Below are positions 50,076-59,471 of a stretch of DNA of 64,000 nt, one piece after another. This stretch comes from Shewanella intestini (GTDB lineage: Bacteria; Pseudomonadota; Gammaproteobacteria; Enterobacterales; Shewanellaceae), in NCBI RefSeq assembly GCF_018221465.1, contig NZ_JAAIKR010000017.1, positions 1 to 64,000 of the forward strand. The letters are read 5' to 3'. A program made the position numbers and the translations under genes. Numbering within the stretch: the first letter of the stretch is position 1; every line of letters begins with the position of its first letter. The notes beneath the pieces are model-generated. The model was given only the letters and a program-made list of their open reading frames with translations, was not told where the DNA came from and made no database searches.

Positions 50076-52364
50076 CTAATTTATTTTATATTCCTCATCC
50101 AAAAGTTGCTCATTTTCACACATGTTATCAACATAACTATCGCCATCTAGGTAATAAGCACAAAAATCTTTATTACCTTCATCATCATAATACTTACGTT
50201 TAAGCATATTACTTTCTTCATCGTACCAATATAAATCTTTCTGCTGATAACCATTATTGCCGTATGAGTAGTTGATAATATCTGGGCCAATATCTCTACC
50301 ATAAACCCATTTACCATCAGGAGTCGTTTTCATCCAAGATCTATATTGTACATCGCCATTTGTGAAATACTTGATTACCGAAGGTTTATCATCGTAAATC
50401 ACATAAAAACCATTTTCAATCTTAGAATCCATTCGCTTTATTGCATTACCATTGCTATCAACTGCATCGTAATAGCCAGTAGATGTGAAACCTTCTGGAT
50501 TAGTATTTATACCACTTATAAATACCCAACTGTTTTCAGCGTTACCACTTTCATAAAAACGAGTCATAGCTGCAGAGCATTCATTGTGATAAATATACTG
50601 ATTGTTCTTGGTATAGCCAGTTGTTACATAACCATTGCTTTCTTGAGTTGTAATCGGATAAACAGAGCCGTCTGAGTCAATGTAGTTATTGCAAATATCA
50701 ATCGGTTCAATATTACCATTAACGTTATACTCAGCATCTAATCTAGCTTCATTTACACATTGATAATCTACTACTTCGTAATCACCCTCACTATTAAAAT
50801 AAATACAATCTTTAGCTGTTCCATCGACATTGAAATCTTTACGTTTTGTTTTCATTTGAGCTAGATTATACCACCACATATTAGTGTAATGGTTACCTTC
50901 AACATCAGCATAGCGAATTTGGTCTGGTCCAAATGCTCTACCAAAAGAGTCACCTTCATGCCAAGTTTTATATGTTACACGACCTGATTGATAATAGGTA
51001 ATTCTTGACGGTTCATCTTTAAAAAGAAAATATTCACCATTCTCATCTTTTCTATTAATTTCTTTTTTAGCCTGCTCACCATCAAAGCCAAAATTGTTAT
51101 AGTAGCTAATGTATGAAATATCACCGTTATTATACTCTACATCCTCAAAGTAGTATGAGTCCCTATACTTTAAACCCGAGGCATAATATTCCGAATATGC
51201 AGGTCCGCAATGGTTGTGCCAGATGAACTCTCCCTCTTTCCTGTAACCTGTATGCTTAAAAATAGTTCCATCTTCTTTTGTATTTTCTTTAAATTCAAGT
51301 TCAAAAAGGTTGCCATCTTTATCTGTATAAATCTTACAAAGATCAATAGGTTCTTCTGTGATAATTTTTTCTTCAATTGCTATTTGCGTAACTTCAAGCA
51401 GTTCTTCTGATCCTAAAAATGATTTTTCTTCCGAATAATGGTAAAGCTGATTACCTGCAAAATCGACACTATAAGATTCAAAAGTAAGTTCGGTATTTTC
51501 TGGAACACCTTTAATAACCCCAAGCCATTCACCGTTTGTTTGTTGTATTAATTCAGCTTGTATAGATAATGTGTCAGTTGTAACTTGAGCAAATGTTTTG
51601 AAAATAGTTTCCTTTTCATCTGAAACTATCCACTGTATTTCAGATAAGCCCTCAAGACTTTCATTAGATATAGATACATTAAGGTTAATTGAATTTGGTT
51701 CAACTTTATTGACTAATACCATGACCAACGCTTCAGATATGCCGCCATCATTGTCAGTAACGGTTAACGAAAAAGTTAGTTTTTCATCTTCATTTACTTC
51801 CGGTGCCATAAAAGAAACAGTAGCAGTATTGGCATTTTCTATAGAAACAGGTATCCCTGATTCCTGTTTCCATATATAGCTTGCAATAGTTCCGTCTTTA
51901 TCAGTGGCTGTAGCACTAATTACGGCAATAGACCGCTCATCAATATTTAGTTCACTAACGACGTCAATTATAGGTAGTTCATTAACATTGCTTATTAATA
52001 CCGTGACCAACGCCTCAGATATGCCGCCATCATTGTCAGTAACGGTTAACGAAAAAGTTAGTTTTTCATCTTCATTTACTTCCGGAGCCATAAAAGAAAC
52101 AGTAGCAGTATTGGCATTTTCTATAGAAACAGGTATCCCTGATTCCTGTTTCCATGTGTAGCTTGCAACAGTTCCGTCTTCATCAGTAGCTGTAGCACTA
52201 ATTACGGCAATAGACCGCTCATCAATATTTAGCTCACTAACGACTTCAATTATAGGAGGCTTATTCTCTGGAACAGGAGGTGCGACTGGGTCTGCTGGTG
52301 AGTCACTCTCACTTCCACAGGCAGACAGAATTGCTACAAGTAACAAACAAACAACAACTTTCAT
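50076..52364 (-). CDS. Putative lipoprotein with Ig/PKD-like repeats and two tandem unknown modules
   Basis: A 762-residue protein I cannot assign. It starts with a lipoprotein signal (lipobox LSAC, C16), then a Pro-rich linker. Two nearly identical 94-residue repeats (about 37-130 and 131-222) look like PKD/REJ or cadherin-like beta-sandwich domains (ITATATDxDGTxxSYxWKQ). A third beta-rich region covers about 225-335. The C-terminus is two diverged tandem modules (338-549 and 552-762), each opening with PID(L/I)C and containing four cysteines plus YYxSGxxxY stretches that recall MORN_2 repeats. It is probably surface-exposed or periplasmic. Coding sequence is visibly AT-richer than its neighbours, and a dead IS lies upstream, so acquisition by transfer is plausible. 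Confidence 0.8.
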   Translation of the reverse strand: MKVVVCLLLVAILSACGSESDSPADPVAPPVPENKPPIIEVVSELNIDERSIAVISATATDEDGTVASYTWKQESGIPVSIENANTATVSFMAPEVNEDEKLTFSLTVTDNDGGISEALVTVLISNVNELPIIDVVSELNIDERSIAVISATATDKDGTIASYIWKQESGIPVSIENANTATVSFMAPEVNEDEKLTFSLTVTDNDGGISEALVMVLVNKVEPNSINLNVSISNESLEGLSEIQWIVSDEKETIFKTFAQVTTDTLSIQAELIQQTNGEWLGVIKGVPENTELTFESYSVDFAGNQLYHYSEEKSFLGSEELLEVTQIAIEEKIITEEPIDLCKIYTDKDGNLFELEFKENTKEDGTIFKHTGYRKEGEFIWHNHCGPAYSEYYASGLKYRDSYYFEDVEYNNGDISYISYYNNFGFDGEQAKKEINRKDENGEYFLFKDEPSRITYYQSGRVTYKTWHEGDSFGRAFGPDQIRYADVEGNHYTNMWWYNLAQMKTKRKDFNVDGTAKDCIYFNSEGDYEVVDYQCVNEARLDAEYNVNGNIEPIDICNNYIDSDGSVYPITTQESNGYVTTGYTKNNQYIYHNECSAAMTRFYESGNAENSWVFISGINTNPEGFTSTGYYDAVDSNGNAIKRMDSKIENGFYVIYDDKPSVIKYFTNGDVQYRSWMKTTPDGKWVYGRDIGPDIINYSYGNNGYQQKDLYWYDEESNMLKRKYYDDEGNKDFCAYYLDGDSYVDNMCENEQLLDEEYKIN
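51713..52256 (-). repeat. Two 262-bp direct repeats inside the lipoprotein gene
   Basis: Copies at 51713-51974 and 51995-52256 (period 282 bp, 94 codons) differ at about a dozen positions by eye. Such high DNA identity means a recent duplication or ongoing gene conversion. Both copies stay in frame. Confidence 0.92.
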
Positions 52365-52769
52365 GAACTTCCCTTACTTATTCTAATTTATTAGGGTCAG
52401 AGTCCTTGAAGTATTATTCATACATCAAACATGCAACCTAACCAGTCAATTTTCCGGTATTGTAAGTAGCATCTGATAACTAAACAATCGAATATAGTCA
52501 CCTTAGCGTAACAATTTGTAATGTCGACTATTTATCAATTCAGTAAGGTTATTTGAATATTTCGTCGCTGATGTTCAACATGAGCCTTTATTTTGGTGCA
52601 GTGAAGTTCATTTACCGCGTTTTAGATTATTTTCACTTATTTATATCGACATTTTGACCTCAATATTAGGGGGGTGTTTAGTTAAAGAAAATCACGTTTT
52701 AAACTCCATTTACTTCCTGTTTAACTGTTATTTTGCTATGGGTAACTGTAACCCTCCCTTAAAATCAGA
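52365..52769. other. Intergenic region upstream of the lipoprotein gene
   Basis: About 400 AT-rich bp between the lipoprotein start and the IS30 remnant. It should contain the lipoprotein promoter. I see no gene, and no clear inverted repeat marking an IS end. Confidence 0.5.
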
Positions 52770-53225
52770 ATGTTTTAAATAGCGTTCTCATTCGCACTTC
52801 GCTCTGATGAGCCAAATATACCTTTGCACCTAAAGCTTGTAATCTGGTTTCATGTCCTGCAAATTATCAGTCGTCATCATGAGTACATCATCCTGATAAG
52901 TTTCCAGCCAGCCGATAGCGACCTAAGTCACGACAAACGCAGATGTTGAATTAACGTTTTAGCTAAATAAAATCGCGCCTTGGGCCTCTATCATCGACAC
53001 CATGGTGCCGCCATTAGGCTTACCTAGCACAGTATCAATTTCCCAATCACCATCGCTTTCTCCACTTTCTACTCTGTCTGGCCGCTTATCAATTGGTATT
53101 GCATTTTATATTGCCGGCTCCTTATCTTTATTGCCTTTGCTATAGCATTTGTGCTTTTGAGGTAAATGACGATAACGTTTGCCACTTTGTTGTTTATCTT
53201 TAGCCAGAAGAGCGGACTATTTCCC
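52770..53225 (-). pseudogene. Decayed IS30-family transposase remnant
   Basis: On the minus strand, 53219-52966 translates in one frame to a recognisable IS30-type core: DKQQSGKRYRHL, then PIDKRPDRVE and DWEIDTVLGKPNGG, where DWEIDTVLG carries the first Asp of the DDE triad. An in-frame TAA near 53106 interrupts it, a frameshift follows at about 52966, and a last piece (ALGAKVYLAHQSE, near 52800) is again transposase-like but truncated. No complete ends or target duplication were identified. It cannot encode an active enzyme. Confidence 0.82.
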
Positions 53226-53306
53226 CCGTTGACTTCTTATTATCCTATGTATGAGCGTCGCAGTTATCAGAGTGGCCACATGACTTATTGTTAGCCAATC
53301 AGACCA

Positions 53307-55790
53307 TTAACCCGCTTTAAGTAATGCACCACAAGATTGATTCAATAACTGTCTACAGCGCCACATGCCTAATACTGCCACAACAAATGCCCCCGCTAAT
53401 GGCGAAATGGCCCACCAAGGCCAATGCATATAAACCACTAACTCAAACACCTGTGTTTTAAGCATATACAAAGCAAACTCGGCGACAATGACCGCTAAAA
53501 ATCCAGCTATCGCCCCCAGTAAAGCAAATTCAAACCCAGTCGCACTGCGTAATAACCAACCGGATGCGCCGAAAGTTCTTAGTACTGCTAATTCTCGTTG
53601 CCGTGTGGCCATTCCCGCTTCGGTTTGGGCAATTAACACTAATGCACTGGCCAACAACACTAATGCCAAAACCAGAGATAACGATAACGATACTTGGTCG
53701 ATAATTTGTCGTAATTGACCAACCATGGCTCCAACATCAATCACAGAGATAGTCGGGAATTGTTGAATTAGCTGTAATACCAATGCATTCGCTGTAAGTT
53801 TGCTGCCATTAATTGCTAATGTTTCGTCATCTAAATGAAAACTCGCCATCGAGGTATATGCAAAGCCTTGCAATGCTTTAGGGCGAAAAATCATAAAGAA
53901 GTTAGGTTGCAACGTTTCCCACTGCACGGTTCTAATACTGGCAACCGTGACATTGACTCGTTGATTATCAATTGAAAAAGTTAAGGTATCACCTAAGCTC
54001 AAACCAAGGCGTTCAGCCACCCCTGACTCCACTGATACTTCATCATCTGTTTGATTAAATGTCCCTTGAGTTATTTCATTATTAGGTGGTAACGTGTCAC
54101 GAAATGTTAAATTTAGCTCACGTGAAATCCCTACCCGCCCTTGGGTGCCGTTTTTATGTTGATCTCGTGAAATCAACTTTTCATCGTTAATGTGGGTTAA
54201 GCGGCCGCGGATCACCGGATAAATATCAGTAGCAATGATGTTATTGCTATCAAGAAAATCATCTAACGGTTTGGTGTCTTCAGGGGCGATATTAACCAAA
54301 AAGTAATTAGGAGCATTTTCTGGCAATTGCTTTTGCCATTCATTAAGTAGATCTTGCCTTAAGGCCAAAATAGTCAATAACAATACTAAAGCACTACTAA
54401 AGCCGACTAATTGCACTGCATTTTGTTTGGCTCTGCGGCGTAAACCTGCCAAGGCTAGCTGCAAGGGATTGGTGGTTTTCATACCAACGCCGTGGCCAAT
54501 ACGCACCATGACAAATCCAAGTACACTTAATAATAAACCAAGCAGTAACACCGCAGAAACCACGGTCATCGTCAGTTCAATGCTTTGAGAATATAAGTAA
54601 CCGAGTAATGCCATCGCACTAAGACTTAGCAATAAATGCAGCCACATTCCGACTTGCAAGCCTTCTAATTGATTTTGTAACACTCGCAGTGGTGGAATAG
54701 ATAACAACCGCAATAATGGATAAGCAGAAAACATAAACGCGCTTATCAGTCCTGTTGCCACGCCAAGCATAATCGGTCGTAAATACGGCGGCGAGTATGC
54801 CGCTATTTCAGCAGGTAAGAACCCATTAATGGCGTAGTCTAGTAACATCCCACCAATGAGCCCGAGCAAAATACCAAGCCCCGTCACTAGCAATAAATGC
54901 AATGTAAAAATTTGACGGATTTGTTTACCAGATGCACCAAATGTTTTCAGCATTGCCACCACGTCATAATGTCGTTGACAATAACGCTGCGCAGCAATGC
55001 CAATGGCGGCACATGCTAATGCAATCCCCAGTAAACTGGCCAACAATAAAAAGCGTTCAGCCCTTTTTACCGCTGACGCAATAGGAGAATCGCCTGACTG
55101 CACATCAACCCAACGTTGTGAATTATTCAACATGGGTTTTACTTGCGTTTCAAACTGAGTTAATTGCTGCGGATTACCCGTAAATTGATATAAATAAGTC
55201 ACCCGGCTTCCCGGCTGAATAATGCCTGTATCAGCCACATCCGCTAACCGAATTAATAACACTGGGGACGATGCGAACGGATTAAAGCCGCCATCGGGTA
55301 AGCGGCTAATTTCAGCTGCCATATCAAACTTCACATCACCCAGCTCAACGTGTTTAGGGTAATTCAATAAGCCGCCAAGACGATTTTCATACCAAGCTTG
55401 ATGCTTTGATGGCAGTGATGATGTTTCGCCACTATTGAGTTCGATCACGCCTTTTAACGGGTAAGCCTCCCCGACAGCTTTTATGGTCACTAACTGGAAA
55501 TTATCATCAGCATAAACCATCGAGTTAAACTGCATATTGGTCACATGTTTTAAGCCAATATCTTCAGCAATTGTCAGTATTTCAGGTGCAATTGCCACAG
55601 GAGAGTTAATAATACGATCGGCGGCAATAAAGTTTGCTGCTTCACCATTAATTGCCACTTGTAATCGCTCACTAACCCGAGCAAGGCCGCTAACAGAAAG
55701 CACTGCTAGGGTGATTGCCAAGACAATCAGAATTAACTGACCTTGGCTCAATTCTCGTTTAAATAATCGCCACGCAAGTTGCCAAGACAT
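53307..55790 (-). CDS. ybbP: ABC transporter permease, YbbP-like (FtsX family)
   Basis: An 827-residue permease with two FtsX/MacB-like modules. An N-terminal helix is followed by a large periplasmic domain (about 40-240) and three helices; a central group of helices and a second periplasmic domain (about 490-690) precede the last three helices (about 700-820). It pairs with YbbA, whose stop overlaps this start by one base (TAATG). In E. coli the YbbA-YbbP complex sits beside tesA, as here, and is thought to extract hydrophobic compounds from the membrane for hydrolysis by TesA. Confidence 0.92.
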   Translation of the reverse strand: MSWQLAWRLFKRELSQGQLILIVLAITLAVLSVSGLARVSERLQVAINGEAANFIAADRIINSPVAIAPEILTIAEDIGLKHVTNMQFNSMVYADDNFQLVTIKAVGEAYPLKGVIELNSGETSSLPSKHQAWYENRLGGLLNYPKHVELGDVKFDMAAEISRLPDGGFNPFASSPVLLIRLADVADTGIIQPGSRVTYLYQFTGNPQQLTQFETQVKPMLNNSQRWVDVQSGDSPIASAVKRAERFLLLASLLGIALACAAIGIAAQRYCQRHYDVVAMLKTFGASGKQIRQIFTLHLLLVTGLGILLGLIGGMLLDYAINGFLPAEIAAYSPPYLRPIMLGVATGLISAFMFSAYPLLRLLSIPPLRVLQNQLEGLQVGMWLHLLLSLSAMALLGYLYSQSIELTMTVVSAVLLLGLLLSVLGFVMVRIGHGVGMKTTNPLQLALAGLRRRAKQNAVQLVGFSSALVLLLTILALRQDLLNEWQKQLPENAPNYFLVNIAPEDTKPLDDFLDSNNIIATDIYPVIRGRLTHINDEKLISRDQHKNGTQGRVGISRELNLTFRDTLPPNNEITQGTFNQTDDEVSVESGVAERLGLSLGDTLTFSIDNQRVNVTVASIRTVQWETLQPNFFMIFRPKALQGFAYTSMASFHLDDETLAINGSKLTANALVLQLIQQFPTISVIDVGAMVGQLRQIIDQVSLSLSLVLALVLLASALVLIAQTEAGMATRQRELAVLRTFGASGWLLRSATGFEFALLGAIAGFLAVIVAEFALYMLKTQVFELVVYMHWPWWAISPLAGAFVVAVLGMWRCRQLLNQSCGALLKAG

Positions 55791-56551
55791 TAAACAACCT
55801 CCGCTTTATGAGGCGTTTGCTCAACCGCTGAGTGAACATCATTTGCTGGTAAGCTCTTGGTTGTTTCTGTTAAATGGCCAACTTCCATGGTTAATTGTCT
55901 GGCGCAGCGCTGCGCTAATTGCAGGTCGTGGGTGACTAACACTAATGTTGTGTCACTTTCTTGGTTTAACGCGAACAACATATCAGCAATTTTTTCACCA
56001 TTAACACTGTCAAGGTTTCCGGTGGGTTCGTCGGCAAACAACACTTTGGGCTCACAAATAAAAGCCCGAGCAATAGCGACACGTTGTTGCTCTCCACCCG
56101 ATAATTGCTTAGGTAAATGAGTTAAACGATGCCCTAATCCCACGCGTTCAAGCATGTTCTCAGCTTTTGATTTTGCATCAATAACGCCTGCTAATTCAGC
56201 AGGCAGCATGACATTTTCTAATGCCGTTAAGGTGTCAACAAGCATGAAAGATTGAAAGATAAAGCTGACTTTTTTCTTTCTAAGCGCAGCTTTTTGTTCT
56301 TCATTGAGCACAGACAATTCCACACCATCAAGCATTATCTCACCTGATGTCGGCGTATCAAGCGCGGCAAGCAATCCTAGTAAAGTAGACTTTCCAGAAC
56401 CAGAGGGACCGAGAATAGCAACACTTTCTCCCTGCTTGACATCCATATTAATGCCATTGAGGATAGTAAGCTCTCCCTCTTGGGTCACTACCGTTTTATT
56501 GAGGTTACTAACACAAATGGCACTTGCAATTAACTCACTGTTTGTCGACAT
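55790..56551 (-). CDS. ybbA: ABC transporter ATP-binding protein, YbbA-like
   Basis: A 253-residue ATPase of the LolD/MacB group. Walker A is GPSGSGKST, the signature LSGGEQQRVAIARAF, and Walker B VLFADEPTGNLDS. ATG 56551 has AAGGA four to five bases ahead; the frame continues to 56584, but that adds 11 residues with no ribosome-binding site. Coupled with ybbP and divergent from tesA, whose coding region overlaps or nearly touches this one. Confidence 0.93.
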   Translation of the reverse strand: MSTNSELIASAICVSNLNKTVVTQEGELTILNGINMDVKQGESVAILGPSGSGKSTLLGLLAALDTPTSGEIMLDGVELSVLNEEQKAALRKKKVSFIFQSFMLVDTLTALENVMLPAELAGVIDAKSKAENMLERVGLGHRLTHLPKQLSGGEQQRVAIARAFICEPKVLFADEPTGNLDSVNGEKIADMLFALNQESDTTLVLVTHDLQLAQRCARQLTMEVGHLTETTKSLPANDVHSAVEQTPHKAEVV

Positions 56552-57173
56552 ACGATCCTTCTTTGTTTTATCTATTAAACGCACGGCACTGGTTTTAGGG
56601 TTGTTAGTTAGCTTGATGGCACCAACCTATGCTGCCACGATTTTAATCTTAGGTGATAGTCTAAGTGCAGGTTATGGCATTGATGAAGACCAAGGTTGGG
56701 TCAATTTGTTACAACAACGTTTACCAGAACATAACATAATTAATGGCTCAGTGAGCGGAGAAACTACAGCAGGAGGATTACGCAGACTCCCGAGTTTACT
56801 GGATTTACAACAAATTGATTTAGTGGTAATTGAGCTCGGTGGCAATGATGGTTTGCGTGGATTTAATCCTAAACAACTGAAATCAAATCTTACAAATATC
56901 ATTGAATTATCGATTGATCATGGTGCAAAAGTCTTACTAACTGAAATCATGGTGCCACCGAATTACGGCCCGAGATACAGCAGTATGTTCACCAAGGTCT
57001 ATCATCAGTTAGCCAGTGACTACGATATCCCTTTAGCCCCATTCTTTATGCAAGAAATCGCCCCGAATAAAGCCTTAATGCAACGCGACAGCATTCATCC
57101 AAACGCACAAGCACAACCTCAAATAACTCAATGGATGCAACCTTGGATAGAAAAAGCACTAAAAGTTAAATAA
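56517..57173 (+). CDS. tesA: Arylesterase / acyl-CoA thioesterase I / lysophospholipase L1
   Basis: A periplasmic SGNH hydrolase with all four blocks: GDSLSAGYG (block I, nucleophile Ser), SGE (II), ELGGNDGLRG (III) and DSIHPN (V, catalytic Asp-His). A signal peptide is visible (KRTALVLGLLVSL, cleaved after PTYA). The start is uncertain. ATG 56517 gives a long n-region and overlaps the ybbA start on the other strand by 35 bp. The next in-frame ATG (56616) would lose the signal, and the conventional position just before KRT is an ATT codon at 56574. The end is certain. Confidence 0.85.
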   Translation: MALAINSLFVDIRSFFVLSIKRTALVLGLLVSLMAPTYAATILILGDSLSAGYGIDEDQGWVNLLQQRLPEHNIINGSVSGETTAGGLRRLPSLLDLQQIDLVVIELGGNDGLRGFNPKQLKSNLTNIIELSIDHGAKVLLTEIMVPPNYGPRYSSMFTKVYHQLASDYDIPLAPFFMQEIAPNKALMQRDSIHPNAQAQPQITQWMQPWIEKALKVK

Positions 57174-57324
57174 TTACAGCTAAATTGTGACTCAAAGTTC
57201 ACTTTATGTTTCTAAATAGTGCTTTTAAAGTCATATTATTTTAAGGTTAGCCCGTTATGATAATGCTAATAAAAGCAATATCTTCACTAAATTCGACTAA
57301 ACCCTATGGCAAAAAGGAACTATC

Positions 57325-58392
57325 ATGTCAGCCAGTCGTCAGAAAAAAGTATACTTACCTACTTCCGCTCGAAAAAACCAATTTATTACCGTAGGTTTCC
57401 CTCTAACAGATGAATTCGTTAATCACTATGACAATATTGATGATTGTTACCGTGAGTTTAGTCATCTTGTTTTTAAGCTCGCTGAAGAGTTTGAGCTGTA
57501 CAACGTACATGTTGTAGCAACCGATAAGCTCCCTGTTGTTCGCTATCACGCTGAATCTTATTGCTTCCCAACACAAGAACAATTACGTTTTTTTTATAAT
57601 CCTGCACATCATGAAGCTAACCGTTTACACATGACTAGCGGTTACCGTGCTAAAAAACTAAAAATCGTCTTTTTATCTACGGGAACTGAGCTTAGAAATA
57701 ACGCAGCAAGTTTCCATGCAAAAATTCAAGCATTTAACAATGCATTAAAACCAATGTTGCCAACGCAGTCATTGGCCATTAAAGTCCGAGATCATCAACA
57801 TATCTCATATGACTTTTTTGCCAAAAACAAAGGTAACAAAGAAAGCTATGCCTATAAATTGCGGGTGCTAAATAATCGTTACCAACGCCGTGAATGTGAA
57901 CTACCAGAAGATGTCAGCAGCTTAAACTACGTCCTTATCACCTTGCCAGTCGGTAGAAAATTAAAAAATCAGTTACTTGATGACACTGCAACAGATTATA
58001 ACAGCAGCTATCAAGCACTTTGTGACAACTTCATAGAGGCTGCAAAATCGAAACAATTAACCAAATTGGCTGTTATTGCTAACGGTAAAGTGCCATTAGT
58101 ACGTAACAGTAAATTTGATGAATTAAATAGCACCGATGAATTCCAAGTGATTGGTTTTGACCCAAATATAAGCGAGCACAAACCCGTGTGTCATTGGAAC
58201 CATGACGAAGTGGCTGAAGTCATCCGCTTTGTGGTTGTTGCAGGCAAAGAAGATGTCATTGACGAGGGGTATGGCCGCTTTATGAACCAAGTTGAAGAAG
58301 CCATGCGTAAATTTATTAAACAATATACCTTTGACAAAGAACATGTGGACTTAACGATTCGTTTCCACCAGCACTTAAGTTACAAAGCGTAA
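57325..58392 (+). CDS. DUF3083-like protein, internally duplicated
   Basis: A 355-residue protein without signal peptide or membrane helices. I associate it from memory with DUF3083, a family of unknown function in Shewanella and relatives, with moderate certainty. The two halves align: FELYNVHVVATDKLPVVR matches QLTKLAVIANGKVPLVR, and the halves end in RDHQHISYDF and RFHQHLSYKA. So it is two copies of one ~175-residue domain. No catalytic motif is recognised. It stands alone before a bidirectional terminator shared with sohB. Confidence 0.8.
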   Translation: MSASRQKKVYLPTSARKNQFITVGFPLTDEFVNHYDNIDDCYREFSHLVFKLAEEFELYNVHVVATDKLPVVRYHAESYCFPTQEQLRFFYNPAHHEANRLHMTSGYRAKKLKIVFLSTGTELRNNAASFHAKIQAFNNALKPMLPTQSLAIKVRDHQHISYDFFAKNKGNKESYAYKLRVLNNRYQRRECELPEDVSSLNYVLITLPVGRKLKNQLLDDTATDYNSSYQALCDNFIEAAKSKQLTKLAVIANGKVPLVRNSKFDELNSTDEFQVIGFDPNISEHKPVCHWNHDEVAEVIRFVVVAGKEDVIDEGYGRFMNQVEEAMRKFIKQYTFDKEHVDLTIRFHQHLSYKA

Positions 58393-58410
58393 ACATCGCT
58401 TTTGGCAATA

Positions 58411-58441
58411 AAAAACGGCAGATTAAAAATCTGCCGTTTTT
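58411..58441. terminator. Bidirectional terminator, DUF3083-like gene / sohB
   Basis: A 14-bp stem (58411-58424 with 58428-58441) with a three-base loop, T-runs on both strands, in a 68-bp convergent gap. Confidence 0.92.
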
Positions 58442-58460
58442 TATTGAGTAATCTAAGTCA

Positions 58461-59471
58461 TTACACTTGATTCGAGCGCTCAATAACACGATTAATAACT
58501 GAGTTAACTGATAAAGAAGCACCATGGGCTATTTTGTCTGCTAACTTTTTACGGGTCTGGTACTTAATTTGAATCACTTGATGGCTTTTAGCAAAATTAA
58601 GTACGACATCATCGCTAGTTGAAATTTCATCGACTAAACCAAGCTCAATTGCTTGTTGTCCATACCAATGTTCACCGGTTGCCACTTTAGAAATATCCAT
58701 ATCAGGACGGTATTTACTCACAAATGACTTAAACAAAACATGTGTTTCTTCCAGTTCTTCCTGGAACTTACCTCTACCTTCATCGGTATTTTCACCAAAT
58801 ACAGTCAAGGTTCGTTTAAAGTTACCCGCGGTATGTTGCTCATAGTCAATTTCATGTTTTTTCAATAAGCGATTAAAGTTAGGCAACTGAGCAACAACAC
58901 CAATAGAGCCGACAATAGCAAATGGAGCTGCAAAGACTTTATCGGCAACACATGCCATCATGTAACCACCTGAGGCGGCGACTTTATCGACACAAACATT
59001 TAATGGAATATTCGCTTGGCGAATACGGTCTAATTGACTAGAAGCTAAACCGTAGCCGTGTACCATTCCACCGCCACTTTCAACATTCACTAAGACTTCA
59101 TCACCCTGTTCTGCAATCGTTAAAACAGCAGTGACTTCTTCTCTTAATGAAGTCACTTCATTGGCATCAATACTGCCTTTAAAATCTAAAACAAAGACTT
59201 TATTACGTTTTTCATCCGCTTTATCTGCTTGTTTTTGTTTTTCTTTTACTTCTTTCTCATAAGCTTTAAATTGCTTTTTAGATAATAATTCTTCTTTTAA
59301 ATCATGCGCTAAATCAGCTAATCTCTCTGAAATATCAGTGATTTTAAGCTCACCTTTTTCAGCTTTATTTTTCATACTTGATGCTAAAGTAAAAATCACC
59401 ACGGCTAGAATAGCCACGACAACGGTCACGGCTTTAGCGAGAAACATGCCGTACTGTGTTAAAAATTCCAA
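58461..59471 (-). CDS. sohB: Inner-membrane serine protease SohB (peptidase S49)
   Basis: A 336-residue SppA-like protease with an N-terminal membrane anchor (about residues 10-32) and a charged linker (about 35-95) before the S49 domain facing the periplasm. The Ser nucleophile lies in VAASGGYMMACVAD and the catalytic Lys in NFKRTLTVFGE; FAIVGSIGVVAQLPNFNRLL is also conserved with E. coli SohB. In E. coli sohB is next to yciK; here a lipase gene lies between them. Confidence 0.94.
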   Translation of the reverse strand: MEFLTQYGMFLAKAVTVVVAILAVVIFTLASSMKNKAEKGELKITDISERLADLAHDLKEELLSKKQFKAYEKEVKEKQKQADKADEKRNKVFVLDFKGSIDANEVTSLREEVTAVLTIAEQGDEVLVNVESGGGMVHGYGLASSQLDRIRQANIPLNVCVDKVAASGGYMMACVADKVFAAPFAIVGSIGVVAQLPNFNRLLKKHEIDYEQHTAGNFKRTLTVFGENTDEGRGKFQEELEETHVLFKSFVSKYRPDMDISKVATGEHWYGQQAIELGLVDEISTSDDVVLNFAKSHQVIQIKYQTRKKLADKIAHGASLSVNSVINRVIERSNQV

